Shown here: piece after piece, positions 35,888 to 47,050 of the stretch
Layout of the letters: each line of letters starts with the position of its first letter
Numbering within the stretch: the first letter of the stretch is position 1
NCBI GenBank assembly: GCA_019321725.1
Contig: CM033114.1
Span: 14,736,278 to 14,800,277, forward strand
Reading direction: 5' to 3'
DNA: 64,000 nt
Source of the DNA: Paulownia fortunei
Taxonomy: Eukaryota > Streptophyta > Magnoliopsida > Lamiales > Paulowniaceae
Position numbers and translations under genes: made by a program
Notes under the pieces: model-generated
Database searches by the model: none
What the model saw: only the letters and a program-made list of their open reading frames with translations
Told to the model about the DNA's origin: nothing

Positions 35888-37223
35888 TGATAAGGTCATA
35901 ATTTGGCACATTCTCAATATTCTCAAAAGCACAAATTCATATGTTTTATCTCAAAATTGATGAAATTGTGCCTTATCTTGTGATATTTGTTGTGTAGATT
36001 CAAGAATTGAAAAAATAGAGTTGAAAGATGGGAATCTGGTTAAAAAGTCAGCAGAAACTTCCAGATATGGAAGTTTTTGTATATCTGGCTTAACTTTAGT
36101 AAAACAATTGATATTAAGTTGATTCAAGAACATAGGGAAAGCTAACAAAAAGGACTACAATTTTTATGAAGATACCAAAAGCCAACTCATACCAGAAAGA
36201 GTAAAACATTAGTTGAAAAAGGATTAATAGTGCAGTAACTCGCACCGTAACGCCAAACAGGGAGCATCGAAGAAAATTGGTGATCAAAGGTAAATTTTGG
36301 AATCTTTTATGATACATACACATAGATACACCTACACATCACTACCCATGTAATGCTCTTGATAGTTACATTATACAACACACTTTACATCATTCTTAGA
36401 AATTTACACACACTACACACGACAATCCACACACATTTTTCTCTCCATTAAAATGCCCATTCTTCCTTACAACTCCATAAACTTCATCTATTAACCCATT
36501 ACCCATTCACCAAGGAGGATTGAGGATTGAAGTTAGTACAATGAGGAGCTTCAATTGGGCTTGAAGATTATTCAAGAAAAAGTTGAAGATCCTGTCAAGG
36601 GTTATAAGTTTTTTTTCTTGAATTTTATTGTAGTTTGAGGATTATGTGTAGAATATGATGTTGAGAAATAAGGGATTTACATTTTAATTCAATATGAGAT
36701 AATTATTTTTTTGTCAAGGCTTGGAAAGCCATCCTTATGAAATTATGAATTGATGCTTATTTTATGATTGGAATATTATTTTTATTATGATGAGCATATA
36801 CTATGTGTTTAATGCTTATTGAGACTTGACCAATTTTATGTTGATGCTAATTGTTACAATTAAGACTGAGAGGTGAGGTTGTGGCAATGGATCGAGTAGA
36901 ATATGCCACAGACCGACCCCTATAAAGATAGTGGAATAGGTACGTATAGTAGTTATAGGTGTGAAAATTGAAAGCTAGTGGAATTCACAAAGTTCAAGGC
37001 ACTCTTAGTGGGATGGCCCATGCTAGAGATGGCGTACTAGGGGTAGATTTGGTCTGACTCGAGAGAGAGCACCAATACATTAGAAAGATCCACCGTCACA
37101 CAACCTACATCATTACTATATAGGGGATTATAATGAGCAACATGACACTTTTTTCTCCAACACGTACAATCAATGATGCAAAGCTCACCTGAACTTTTCA
37201 TGGGAAAATGATCATAATGTGAC
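35888..37223 (+). repeat. Athila/Tat-type LTR and unresolved flanking sequence
   Basis: The LTR starts at the polypurine tract with TGATAAGGTCATAATTTGG, a common Tat-type LTR start. No CA terminus or primer site could be fixed before the gag-like fragment at 37224, so the right boundary of the LTR is somewhere between about 36800 and 37200. No gene is seen in this stretch. Confidence 0.5.
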
Positions 37224-37439
37224 ATGGTTGAACCCACTTATCTACCTCAAGAAAAAGAGTCAAATCTGAAAGAATTATTGACTCAATTCATTGGGAATAC
37301 TAAATCTACTTATCCACCTCAAGAAGAGCTAAATTTGGAACAAATACTGACTCAATTCATGATGAATACTAAGTTAGACTCTAAAATGCATAAATATCAC
37401 ATCAAAGATTAGAAGTCCAACTTAATGAGCTAGTGCACT
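37224..37439 (+). pseudogene. Gag fragment, Athila type, truncated by the Tekay insertion
   Basis: An open stretch reads KELLTQFIGNTKS and, 32 residues later, EQILTQFMMNTKLDSKM, an internal duplication of the LEELLxQFIxNTExR segment found near the Gag C-terminus of Athila-like elements. It stops at about 37410 and is cut by the LTR starting at 37440. The in-frame duplication is about 96 bases long and is visible by eye. Confidence 0.55.
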
Positions 37440-38062
37440 TGTAATGCCCAATTATCTCCTACATAGCCAATAATAAGCATCTTGCATAAATATGCATCTA
37501 ATCAATGTGCATTATCAAATTATAGCATACAAATAGCATGATTGCATGAACATGAATAATTGTTATTATATGCTGCAGTTATGCTTTAATATGCATTAGT
37601 CATGAAATATGAGATCAAACTTTTGTTTCTTGATTTATCATATTCCTTAAGTACCTTTTTGTAGTGAAAAGCTTGGTATCTTGCTTAAGGAAGATTGATG
37701 TGTTGAATGGCCATAAAATGAATTATTCGTATTGCTCCATACTTGTTACATTCTAAAGTGATTATTTGCCTAAATATTTGCTTTAAATATGTTATATTTG
37801 GCAAAGAACCAAAAATATGCAAAATGGTGCAATTTGATTGATTGGTTGACTAGGTTGCATGAAATCATTCTAAACTACATTGCACTTGATTATAAAACCA
37901 AAGCATCAATTTTGTCATCTCCCTAGCCCATAAACGTGGCTTTTGGCATGAGAAGACACTAAGCATGATGCAACCAATTATTATCCTCAACTTGCCTCTC
38001 TTTGAAATGTCAAACAAGTCATTTTTAGCCATGTTTTCTTGTGGAAGCTCCTAAAAAATGAC

Positions 38063-40919
38063 TCTGATACCCGAGCCTCTTACTACTCACATGGCCAAAT
38101 ATGATTCATGCATTATGTGTTAATTTTATATGTTATTTGCATTTCTATTGACATTGCATAATTTATTTCATTTTATACGATATTCTTGAATATTAAACTA
38201 AATTGTGAAGTTCTTGCATGGTATTAGTTATTGAATTTTCTAATCTAAGTAGTTGATTTTATATTGAAATAAGAAGAAAATGAGGTGGATCAATATTAGA
38301 TATAGATGGGATATATAGGTTATAATTTTGGAAGTGTTAAAAGTGTTACTAGTAAGCTTATACGGTTTAACATACTTGGGATATTAGACATGATATAATG
38401 TGATTTAAGTGTCCTATTACAAGGCCCATTTATGCATATGATTTTAGAAATGCAAACTTAATATTTCGTTAAGAATCGGATGTGAATCAGTTTGGAGATC
38501 GAATGAACAGACATAGGAAATAACTATGGAATGAATGGTGACTAAGATAGGTTGCAACCAAATAAAAATAGGTGAGACACACAAGATTAGGGCTGCAAGA
38601 TAAGGGAGAAAATCAGATTTTGCTATTTACTTGCCACCTCATGCTTTCTTATTAAGCTTAAGCTAACATCTCAAGCTAACACCTCAAACCCTTCACCCTT
38701 AAGCAACGACCAGACCCTCATTTCAGCCATTTTCATCTTCCAAACACACACCTTAAGGTCTCCAAGTGATCCAAATTGATTCCAAGTTGAAATAAAAGCA
38801 AGAAAAGCAAAGGAGAAGTTATTACCATCAAGTTAACCTCAAAATCTGCATAGGTAACACTTATCTATGGTTTTGCCTTTGATTTTCAGATTATTATGAA
38901 TGGTTTTATTGTTTATTAAGCTTTCAATATCTCTTATAAAAGTGTTAGGAAGTTTTTAGTTAGACTTTGGTGCACAAAGAAAGGGTTTTTGATGACAAAC
39001 ACTTAATACGAAATACTTGTGGCAGAAACTGTCATCTTACTGTTTTCTTGTGTTTTAGGCTTCAAAAGTGTATGGTATGTTGAATAAAACCTATAATTAT
39101 TACCATTTACATAACCATATATTAGTTAAGAGTGTTGGAATGAATTTTTATCAGTTGGAAATTGAAATAGAGAATGATATTGGAGAAACACTCAAACTGC
39201 CAAAATAGCAAAATCTGTTTTGGTGTGCTGTGAAAGAGACTGAATTAGGGGAGCTAAATCCATTATTTTTGGTAATATTATGACCTGGTTGTCTCCTTAT
39301 ATATGTTATCTAAGTATTGTGAAAATGTTGGAGTCATTGAATATATTTAATGGTGCCAAAACCATTAATGTCATGAAGTGTGCAAAACTGTCACGGTAGG
39401 AAACAATCTGTTTCAGTATGTCGTGAAGAGAGCTGAACTTGGAAAGCTATATCCGTGATTTTTAGAAATTATATGATATGGTTACATTTATATACATGTT
39501 ATCTAAGTGTGGTAAAAATTTGGGAGTGATTGGATATGCTTAGGGATGTTGAAATTATCATGCAACTAAATTTGACAGCAAGAAAACATGAAAATGTAAA
39601 TCTGCCACATTTGATCACTTAGCATGTTTCAACCTAGACATGTTGCTATTGAGTGTTAACAATTAGGCACATGCTATTAGAGTTATAATACTTAAATTAC
39701 ATGATGTTTGCATGCATTTAAGATGAGAAATTGAGGTATTTGTGGGGCTATATTGGGTTCTAGTTTGTGAAAGCTTGATTGTTAGCTTATAGCTTGGTGT
39801 TTAAGGTCTAGTATGAGATTTTGTGCTTTCAACTTGCCAAATTGGGAATGGTGCTTGATGTTGGGTAATATTACAGGCTATTTTACATCTAAGGTTGGAG
39901 AGGAATACTAAACAAATTTAGACTAAGCCACCAATCAAGTGAAAGGTAAGTATAGATTCATTTGCAACCACAATGCATAGACATAGTATATGTGTGAATT
40001 ATATGTAATATCATAAATCATATGTGCATAGTAGAGGGCTCTCCATTGAGCATACATACATGGGCATTGTCATTAGCACGTGCATGCATCATATACTAGC
40101 ATTGTGATAAATCTTGCATTGCACGGCATGATTCAGAGAAAGAAAAATGTTTTGTTGACCACTACTAGTGCACCGAAGCATGCATGGATTTGCATGGTGT
40201 TATGCATGGATTTGCAGGTTTGCGTGCATGGATTTGCATGCGTATGAGTATGTATGGATTTACATGCTTATATGATTATTGGTCATTGGATTATGGCGGT
40301 ATACAGAGCTCTTTTTCGGTGCATGGGATAGTAGCGTTGGTCAGGGGCCCAAGAAAGAAATGATTTTGAGAGAAATATTTTGATGCATAAAATTGCATTG
40401 TGAGCATAGCATTTTGAGTTGCATGACTTGATATTGTGGATTATTCTTTGACATGCATAATATTTACTTGCTGAGCATTAGCTCATATAGTTTATGCATT
40501 GTAGGTGAGTACGACGATACCTGAAGCATCTTTTATTGGCTGGGCGGAGGTTGGAGCTCCTGCAGGTATCTGAGAGAGTGTGTACATGGATGACGACCTG
40601 TTGGGCTATTTTGTTGGCTTGTTATATTTTGAGTCTGTTGTATTATATTTTTAAACTGGTACTATATTTCACTTTTAAAACTTTACTGTAAATAAGTATG
40701 TAAATATTGGGTCGTTGTGGGTGTTGTGCTTTTATATAAATACCGATCCTGCTATATACATGACATGTGTTATAAAGTATTTTAAATAGGGTTGTGCATG
40801 TAAGAAGTGATTTATATTTTCTTAAAGTGTTACAAAAAAAAATATTCCATGCATGCACACAGGTTCTATCATGTTAAATTATAATATATATCTAGTTGTG
40901 TAGTAATGGGGGTGTTACA
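38063..40919 (+). mobile_element. Solo LTR (family B) inserted in the Tekay LTR
   Basis: ATGAC at 38058-38062 is repeated at 40920-40924, an exact 5 bp duplication, and the uninterrupted site is visible in the other Tekay LTR near 61729. The insert begins TCTGATACCC (probably TGTGATACCC originally) and ends GGTGTTACA. No internal region is present, so it is a solo LTR left by LTR-LTR recombination. It is related to the antisense pieces at 16406-18051 and 50842-51543. Confidence 0.88.
40165..40270 (+). repeat. Minisatellite of TGCATGGATTTGCA units inside the solo LTR
   Basis: GCATGGATTTGCATG-like units occur four to five times with small spacers, the last one altered to GTATGGATTTACATG. Confidence 0.7.
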
Positions 40920-42585
40920 ATGACCAGCCTTTTTCTCCAAAGTTTCTCCCAAATTTCTACACTCTCTTACTCATAAAAATTAAATTTAATCTATAGGAAT
41001 CCATAGAACACAAAATAGAACAAGTTTTCACCCTTTCAAGCTTGAAAACCATTAATTTTTTAGTTTAATTCCAATCTAATCAAGGTATATTTTTTTTCAA
41101 TGTTTCTTATGATGAATTTATGGTATATTGGATGGTTACATATTTTAGTATCTTTTTGTATGATTGAAAACTTAATTGGGTTAAACTTGAAGCCAAAACC
41201 AAGCTAGTTAAGCTAGTTTCTAACAAAATTGATAGTCTTGTGAAATATGCTTAATTTACTTATTTCTATTAATCTTGTAATGCTTATATTGTGTTTGGAA
41301 ATTCCTATGAATGATTGAAAACAATAGCAATTAGTTTGCTTAATTGAAGGTTATAATCAGTTTAAGTTAGAATCGAGTTTACGTCATGTTAATTTGAATT
41401 GTGTGCATATCTTAGGAGCTGCCCTAATAATTATATTTGAACTATTAGTTATTTAATGGCTGCCCTAATGTTTAATGTCTTGAATTATTAGTAAAATATG
41501 GAGTATGCATTGTTTTTAAGGTTATGTAATTGATATGGAATTATTTACAAAAGATTGAAAAGTGTATATGATTTTAACTAGAATATACTAAATGATTTAT
41601 AAAAAGGATATTAAATGGTACAAGATTTGATTATGTTAGGCCTTTAACACATCCTATCTTCCAAAGAGATTGACCTTTTCACTTAGCACAAAGTGGACTT
41701 GAGGTAAGTTGAAAGTTTCATTTGCTGTATCACAAGAATCATATAATGTTGTTCATGTTTTAATTTGATTGTCATTATTTGTCAAATGATGTAATGTTTG
41801 ATGCATTTATGGTTTATAAAGCATGATACTATTAAGAATATAATAAGATCTTTTGAAAAAGAAGTATGGTACTTGATTGATGGTCGGGTAGACAAGGGAC
41901 GCGGGAGAGACCGGCGGACCCAACAAATGGTGGCAAATACTTGAGGTTGAAAAACTAGTATAGAAAAGTCACAATGAATGAGATAGAATACGGCTAATAC
42001 TTGAGGTTGAAAGACCAAGTATGGAAACCCCATATTATTTCTCTTATTGGTCAATCATTATGAATAGGTTACAAAAACTACGGTCTATCGCTATTAGTTA
42101 GGTACTGCACTTCAAGGGCCCTAAAGAATGATATATGAATAAAAGTTAATAAATAGAATAATGCATTTAATGATTTATGAGATGTGCATATATGTTATTT
42201 GTTATTGCATCAGTTTTACCTTACTGAGCCTTTAGCTCATTAGATTCATGTAATGCAGGCAGAAATGTACAGCTTTAGAGGTTGACTGAGTATTTAGAGC
42301 GGCCGGATGGAGATTTGTTCATATACCATGCTTCAAGCTGTTTTGTTTTTAAATAAGCCGCTCTGTTATGGTTTTGTAAATAGATGTACTCAATTTTGAA
42401 TTATGTATATGGTATGTTTAAAACAAAATGAAATAACAAATGAATTCATGTTCTTTGTCTTATAGCCAAAAAATGGATCTTTATTAAAACCATAACTCTA
42501 GTATTGATGAAAAGTTAATATTTCTTGACTTAACTATATTAGCTTGTTTAGGTTCTGTAGTTAGGTTAAGGGGTGTTATAATTTA

Positions 42586-42597
42586 TGATATCAGAGT
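42586..42597 (+). other. Primer-binding site, initiator tRNA-Met type
   Basis: TGATATCAGAGT, six bases after the LTR end, differs from the canonical TGGTATCAGAGC at two positions. This primer is the norm for chromovirus-type Ty3/gypsy elements. Confidence 0.75.
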
Positions 42598-42599
42598 GG

Positions 42600-43640
42600 A
42601 GGTTTAGTCGTTCTTGTAGATTGAAGAAGGCATATGAACACATCCTGGCTGGGAAACTCATTGAACTACTTGTTTATTTGCCTTTATGTTTATTTGATTA
42701 TATTTCATTTCATGTTATTATCATGATTATGCATTTATTATTGGCTAATGAATGGAATGAGATTGGACAATGCATATCAGATACAATAACTGCTAGATAT
42801 GCAACAAAGAAACTAAGAATAAAATCAGTAACTTCCTCCACCACAAGCTCGACAAGATAATTCACAGGCTATATATGAGAAGTTTAGAAAGATAGAACCT
42901 GTTGATTTTAGTGGTAGGTCTGATCCTATTGTTGCAGATGAATGGATTAAATCATTGGATACTATCTTTGACTACATGCGAATTGATGATGCTGAGAACA
43001 TACTCTGTGCAATTTTCTTGTTGAAGAAGGATGTTAGAACCTGATGGGATATAGCTAAACTTGTGTTGAATATGGAAGAGCTAACTTAGGAGAGGTTTAA
43101 AACAATCTTTTATGATAAGTATTTCACCAGAGATGCTAGGTCACTTAAAGTAAAAGAATTTTTGGAGTTAAAACAAGGAGGGATGTTTGTATGTAATTAT
43201 GTGAGAAAATTATAGGGTTGCAAGTACATGCCATACATCACCAGAGACAACAATGAAAAGATGGATCATTTCTTGAGGGACCTTAATCCTGAAATTAAAA
43301 GAGATGTGAGAATGTCTTCAGTAATAGTGTTCAGGGAACTGGTGGACAAGGCTTTGATGGCTGACTTAGATGAGAAAGAGATTGAAAAATTTCATCAACA
43401 AAAGAAGCAAGTATTCACTCCCAAAAATTTGAATTAGTGGAAAAAAAAGAGCAAAAATCGAACCAAGGGAATGAAAAATGTCCTAGAGTTAGGTAGACTT
43501 CTACTACAGTTGAAAGGCCTAAATGTGCTAAGTGTGGGAAGAATCATTTTGGGGAATGCTATAGTAGTACTAATCGTTGATTTAAGTGTAAAAAGCCTGG
43601 ACATATAGCAAAGGATTGTCCAACAGTATAGGGGAAAGTT
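42600..43640 (+). pseudogene. gag: Tekay copy 1 gag
   Basis: A broken frame encodes a Gag that would form the particle shell. Recognisable parts are [18 protein letters not shown] (about 42910), an [16 protein letters not shown] segment (about 43090), [15 protein letters not shown] (about 43270) and, at the end, two CCHC-type zinc knuckles reading CAKCGKNHFGEC and CKKPGHIAKDCP (about 43505-43622). Stops lie near 43041, 43088, 43213, 43435 and 43576. Two knuckles in this order are normal for the Tekay/Del group. Confidence 0.82.
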
Positions 43641-46029
43641 CAGGGGAGAGTATATGCAATCACACAAGAATAAGCTGATGCAGATGCTTCTATAGTCATA
43701 TGTACTATTTTAATTTCTGGGATACCTGTAATTGTATTGATAGATTCTAGATCTACGCATTTATTTGCATCATGTACATTTGTGAGAAAATTTGGCATTA
43801 CACCAGATTTATTAAAAGTAAGGTATAGTGTGACTGTTTCATCCAGGGAATAAATGGATTCCAATCAAATGTTAAGGGCTTGTTCTATTCAGATTAGTGA
43901 TAGGACCTCTATGCAGATCTCGTTGTTTTACTAATGCCAAATTTTGAGGTTATTCTGGGTATGGATTGGCTTACCAAATATCATGCAACAATTGATAGTA
44001 ACAAGAAGATTATGATTTTTCAACCACTTGGGGAAGACCAATTTATGTTTAATGGTACCTCATTCTTACCATCTTTACCAATTATAACTGATTTGAAAGC
44101 TCAAAAGATGTTGAATAAAGGTTGTATTGGATATTTGGCAAGTGTTCTGGATACTTTGGTTGAAGTAAAATTGAAGCCAAAAAATATAGATGTGGTTCAA
44201 GAATTTCTTGAGGTACTTCCAGATGATTTACCAGGACTACCACCGAATCGAGAGATTGAATTTGTGATTGATGTTATGCCAGGGACCACCCCTATTTCTA
44301 AAGCACCATATCAAATGGCACCAACAGAATTGAAAGATTTAAAAGTTCAGTTGCAAGAATTATTTGATAAGGGTTTTATTCACTTTAGTTATTCTCCTTA
44401 GGGGCACCTTTGTTGTTCGTGAAAAAGAAGGATGGTATATTGTGGTTGTGCATTGATTATAGAGAGTTAAATAAAGTAACAATCAAGAATAAGTATCCAC
44501 ATCCAAGAATAGATGATTTGTTTGATCAATTGTAGGGAGCATCTATATTTTCTAAAATTGATTTTGCGCTCTGGGTATCATCAATTGAAGATCAAGGAAG
44601 AAGACATACAAAAGACCGTATTCTGAACAAGGTATGGACATTATGAATTTCTAGTGATGCCTTTCGGTTTAACCAATGCCCCTACAGCTTTTATGGATCT
44701 AATGAATAGGGTGTTCAAGCAATATCTCGATAAATTTGTGATTGTGTTTGTTGATGACATCTTAATTTATTCACATGATAAAGAAGAGTACAAGGAACAT
44801 TTGAAGATTGTGCTGCAAGTTCTTAAGGAAAAGTAGTTGTATGCTAAATTCAAGAAGTGCGAATTTTGGCATGAGTAAGTGGTATTCCTAGGTCATGTAG
44901 TATCCAAGAATAGTATTTATGTTGATCCAGGCAAGGTAGAAGCTATTATTAAATGGCCAACACCAACAAATGTATCAGAAGTAAAGAGTTTCTTGGGATT
45001 AGCAGGGTACTATCGACGATTTATTCAGGGGTTTTCAAAAATAGCAACTCTAGTGACAATGTTGACAAGAAAGAATATGAAGTTCTTGTGGATAGATGCT
45101 TGTGAAAGAAGTTTTCAAGAATGCAACATAAATTGACTGCATCTCCTATTCTTACCATTCTAACAGGAATTAGTGGATTCATGGTGTATAGCGACGCTTT
45201 AAAAAATGATTTGGGTGCTATTTTGATGCAAAATGGGAAGGTTATTGCCTATGCTTCAAGGCAATTGAAGGAGTATGAAAAGAATTATCCAATCTATGAT
45301 TTAGAACTTGCTGCTGTGGTTTTTGCTGTGAAAATTTGGAGACATTATTTGTATGGTGAGAAGTGTGAGATATACACAGATCATAAGAGTTTGAAGTACT
45401 TCTTTAACCAAAAGGAGCTGAATATAAGACAAAGAAAATGGTTAGAACTTGTGAAGGATTGTGATTGTGTGATCAACTATCATCTTGGTAAAGCGAATGT
45501 GGTTGCTGATGCATTGAGCAGAAAATCCACGTCTTCTTTTTTTATTATACGAAATTCAATATTACTAGATTTGCAAATATTAGAGCTTGAAATTGTACCT
45601 AAAAGGAAAAAGTGTTTGTTGTCAGCCTTAGTGTTGAGACCTGTATTTCAAGATAGAATTGGAGAAGGTCAAAAGGTGGATATGCATTTGTGTAGATTGA
45701 AAAGAATGATTGGGGCTAGAAAGAGGCCAGACTTCTCTGTTACTAATGATGGAATTATTCAACATAATGGGAGACTATGTGCGCCATTTGACAGAGCCAT
45801 AAAAGCAGACATTTTAGAATAAGCTCATACTACTCCGTACTCGGTACACCCAGGTAGCATAAAAATGTATAAAGGCTTACAACAATATTATTGGTGGCCT
45901 AAAATTAATAGAGATATAGCAAAATTTGTGGCTAAATATCTAACTTGTCAACAAGTTAAGATTGAACATCAAAGACCATCAGGGTTGTTGAAACCTTTGT
46001 TGATTCCAGAGTGGAAATTAGAGCACATT
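43641..46029 (+). pseudogene. pol: Tekay copy 1 protease, reverse transcriptase, RNase H and partial integrase
   Basis: The protease core reads LIDSRSTHLF (about 43737), where DSGxxHxF is usual, so the glycine is lost. IPNFEVILGMDWL-type sequence at about 43934 ends the protease. The reverse transcriptase has LLFVKKKDG, the YRELNK block, the catalytic FVDDILIYS (44747-44773) and [12 protein letters not shown]. RNase H runs from [14 protein letters not shown] (45184) to [10 protein letters not shown] (45497-45526). Integrase holds the zinc module, with HPGSIKMY and LTCQQVK, where the first cysteine of the CxxC pair is changed to Leu or Tyr. The frame changes near 44570, 44640 and 45120 and stops at 44399 and 44836. 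It ends after EWKLEHI at 46029 with no core domain. Confidence 0.85.
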
Positions 46030-47050
46030 TGTAATGCCTAATTTTCTCCTACATAGCCAACAATAAGCATCTTGCATGAATATTCATCTAATCAATATGC
46101 ATTATCGGATTATGGCATACAAATAGCATGATTGCACAAACATGAGTAATTGTTATTATATGTTGCAGTTATGCTTTAACATGCATTAGTACATGAAATA
46201 TGAGATCAAACTTTTGTTTCTTGATTTAACATATTCCTTAATTGTTTTTTTGCAGTGAAAAGCTCAGTATCTTGGGTAAAGAAGATTGATGTGTTGAATG
46301 GCCATAAAATGAATTATTTGTATTGGTCCATACTTGTTACATTCTAAAGTGATTATTTGTCTAAATATTTGGTTGAAATATGTTACATTTGGCTAAGAAC
46401 TAAAATTATGCAAAATGGTGCAATTTGATTAGTTGGTTGACTAGGTTGCATAAAATCATTCTAAACCATATTGCACTTGATTATAACACAAAATCATCAT
46501 TTTTTGTCATCTGCCTGGCCCACAAACATGGCTTTTAGCATGATAAGATACCAAGCATGATGCAACCAATCATCACCCTCCACCTACCTCTCTTTGAAAT
46601 GTTAAAGAAGTCATTTTTAGCCTATTTTCTTATGGAAGCTCCTCAAAATCAACCAACCATTCTTCTCCAAAGTTTATCCCAAATTTCTACACTCTCATAC
46701 TCACAAAAATTGAATTCAATCTATAGGAATTCATAGAACACAAACTATAATAAGTTTCCACCTTTTAAGTTAGAAACAAGTTCACCCCATGTTAATTTGG
46801 ATATTTTGAGATTGTGTTCAAGGTTTGGGGCTTCCCTAATAGTAATTTAATGGTTGCCCTAATGTTTTATTGTTTTGAATTATTAGTAAATATGGAGTAT
46901 GTAATGTTTTTGAAGTAATGTAATCGATATGTAATTATTTACAAAAAAATTGCACAGTGTATATGATTTTAATTAGAATAGATTATGTGATTTATTAAAA
47001 AGATATTGAAAGGTACATGATTTGATTATGTTAGGCCTTTAACACATCCT
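46030..47050 (+). repeat. Second Tekay LTR, truncated by the satellite
   Basis: It begins exactly at TGTAATGCC, within the integrase of copy 1, and follows the family LTR with an internal deletion near 46770. It stops at the AACACATCCT of the family sequence, at 47050, where the second satellite begins. The missing polypurine tract upstream suggests the LTR of another inserted element rather than the 3' LTR of copy 1. Confidence 0.8.

Larger units (their letters stand above)
37440..42580 (+). repeat. 5' LTR of Tekay copy 1 (interrupted)
   Basis: Without the nested solo LTR and its duplication, the length is about 2.28 kb, matching the 2,298 bp of the uninterrupted LTR at 61107-63404. Near 41938-42040 is an imperfect duplication of an ACTTGAGGTTGAAA-containing block spaced about 63 bases, also present in the other LTR. 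Confidence 0.9.
37440..46029 (+). mobile_element. Tekay/Del-type Ty3/gypsy element, copy 1, with a nested solo LTR
   Basis: The 5' LTR starts TGTAATGCCC at 37440 and ends GGGTGTTATA at 42580. A tRNA-Met-type primer site, gag with two zinc knuckles, protease, reverse transcriptase, RNase H and the first part of integrase follow. The integrase stops abruptly at 46029, where another LTR of the same family begins. A 2,857 bp LTR of a second family is nested in the 5' LTR. Many stops and shifts show it is old and inactive. Confidence 0.88.

Noticed and set aside
41782..42054. Antisense ORF in the Tekay LTR, repeated at 62642-62863
   Set aside because: Both copies are LTR sequence and the ORF reflects the internal LTR duplication, not selection on a protein.
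42586..42860. Plus-strand ORF at the Tekay leader as a separate gene
   Set aside because: It overlaps the primer site and leader; the recognisable gag begins further on in a different frame.
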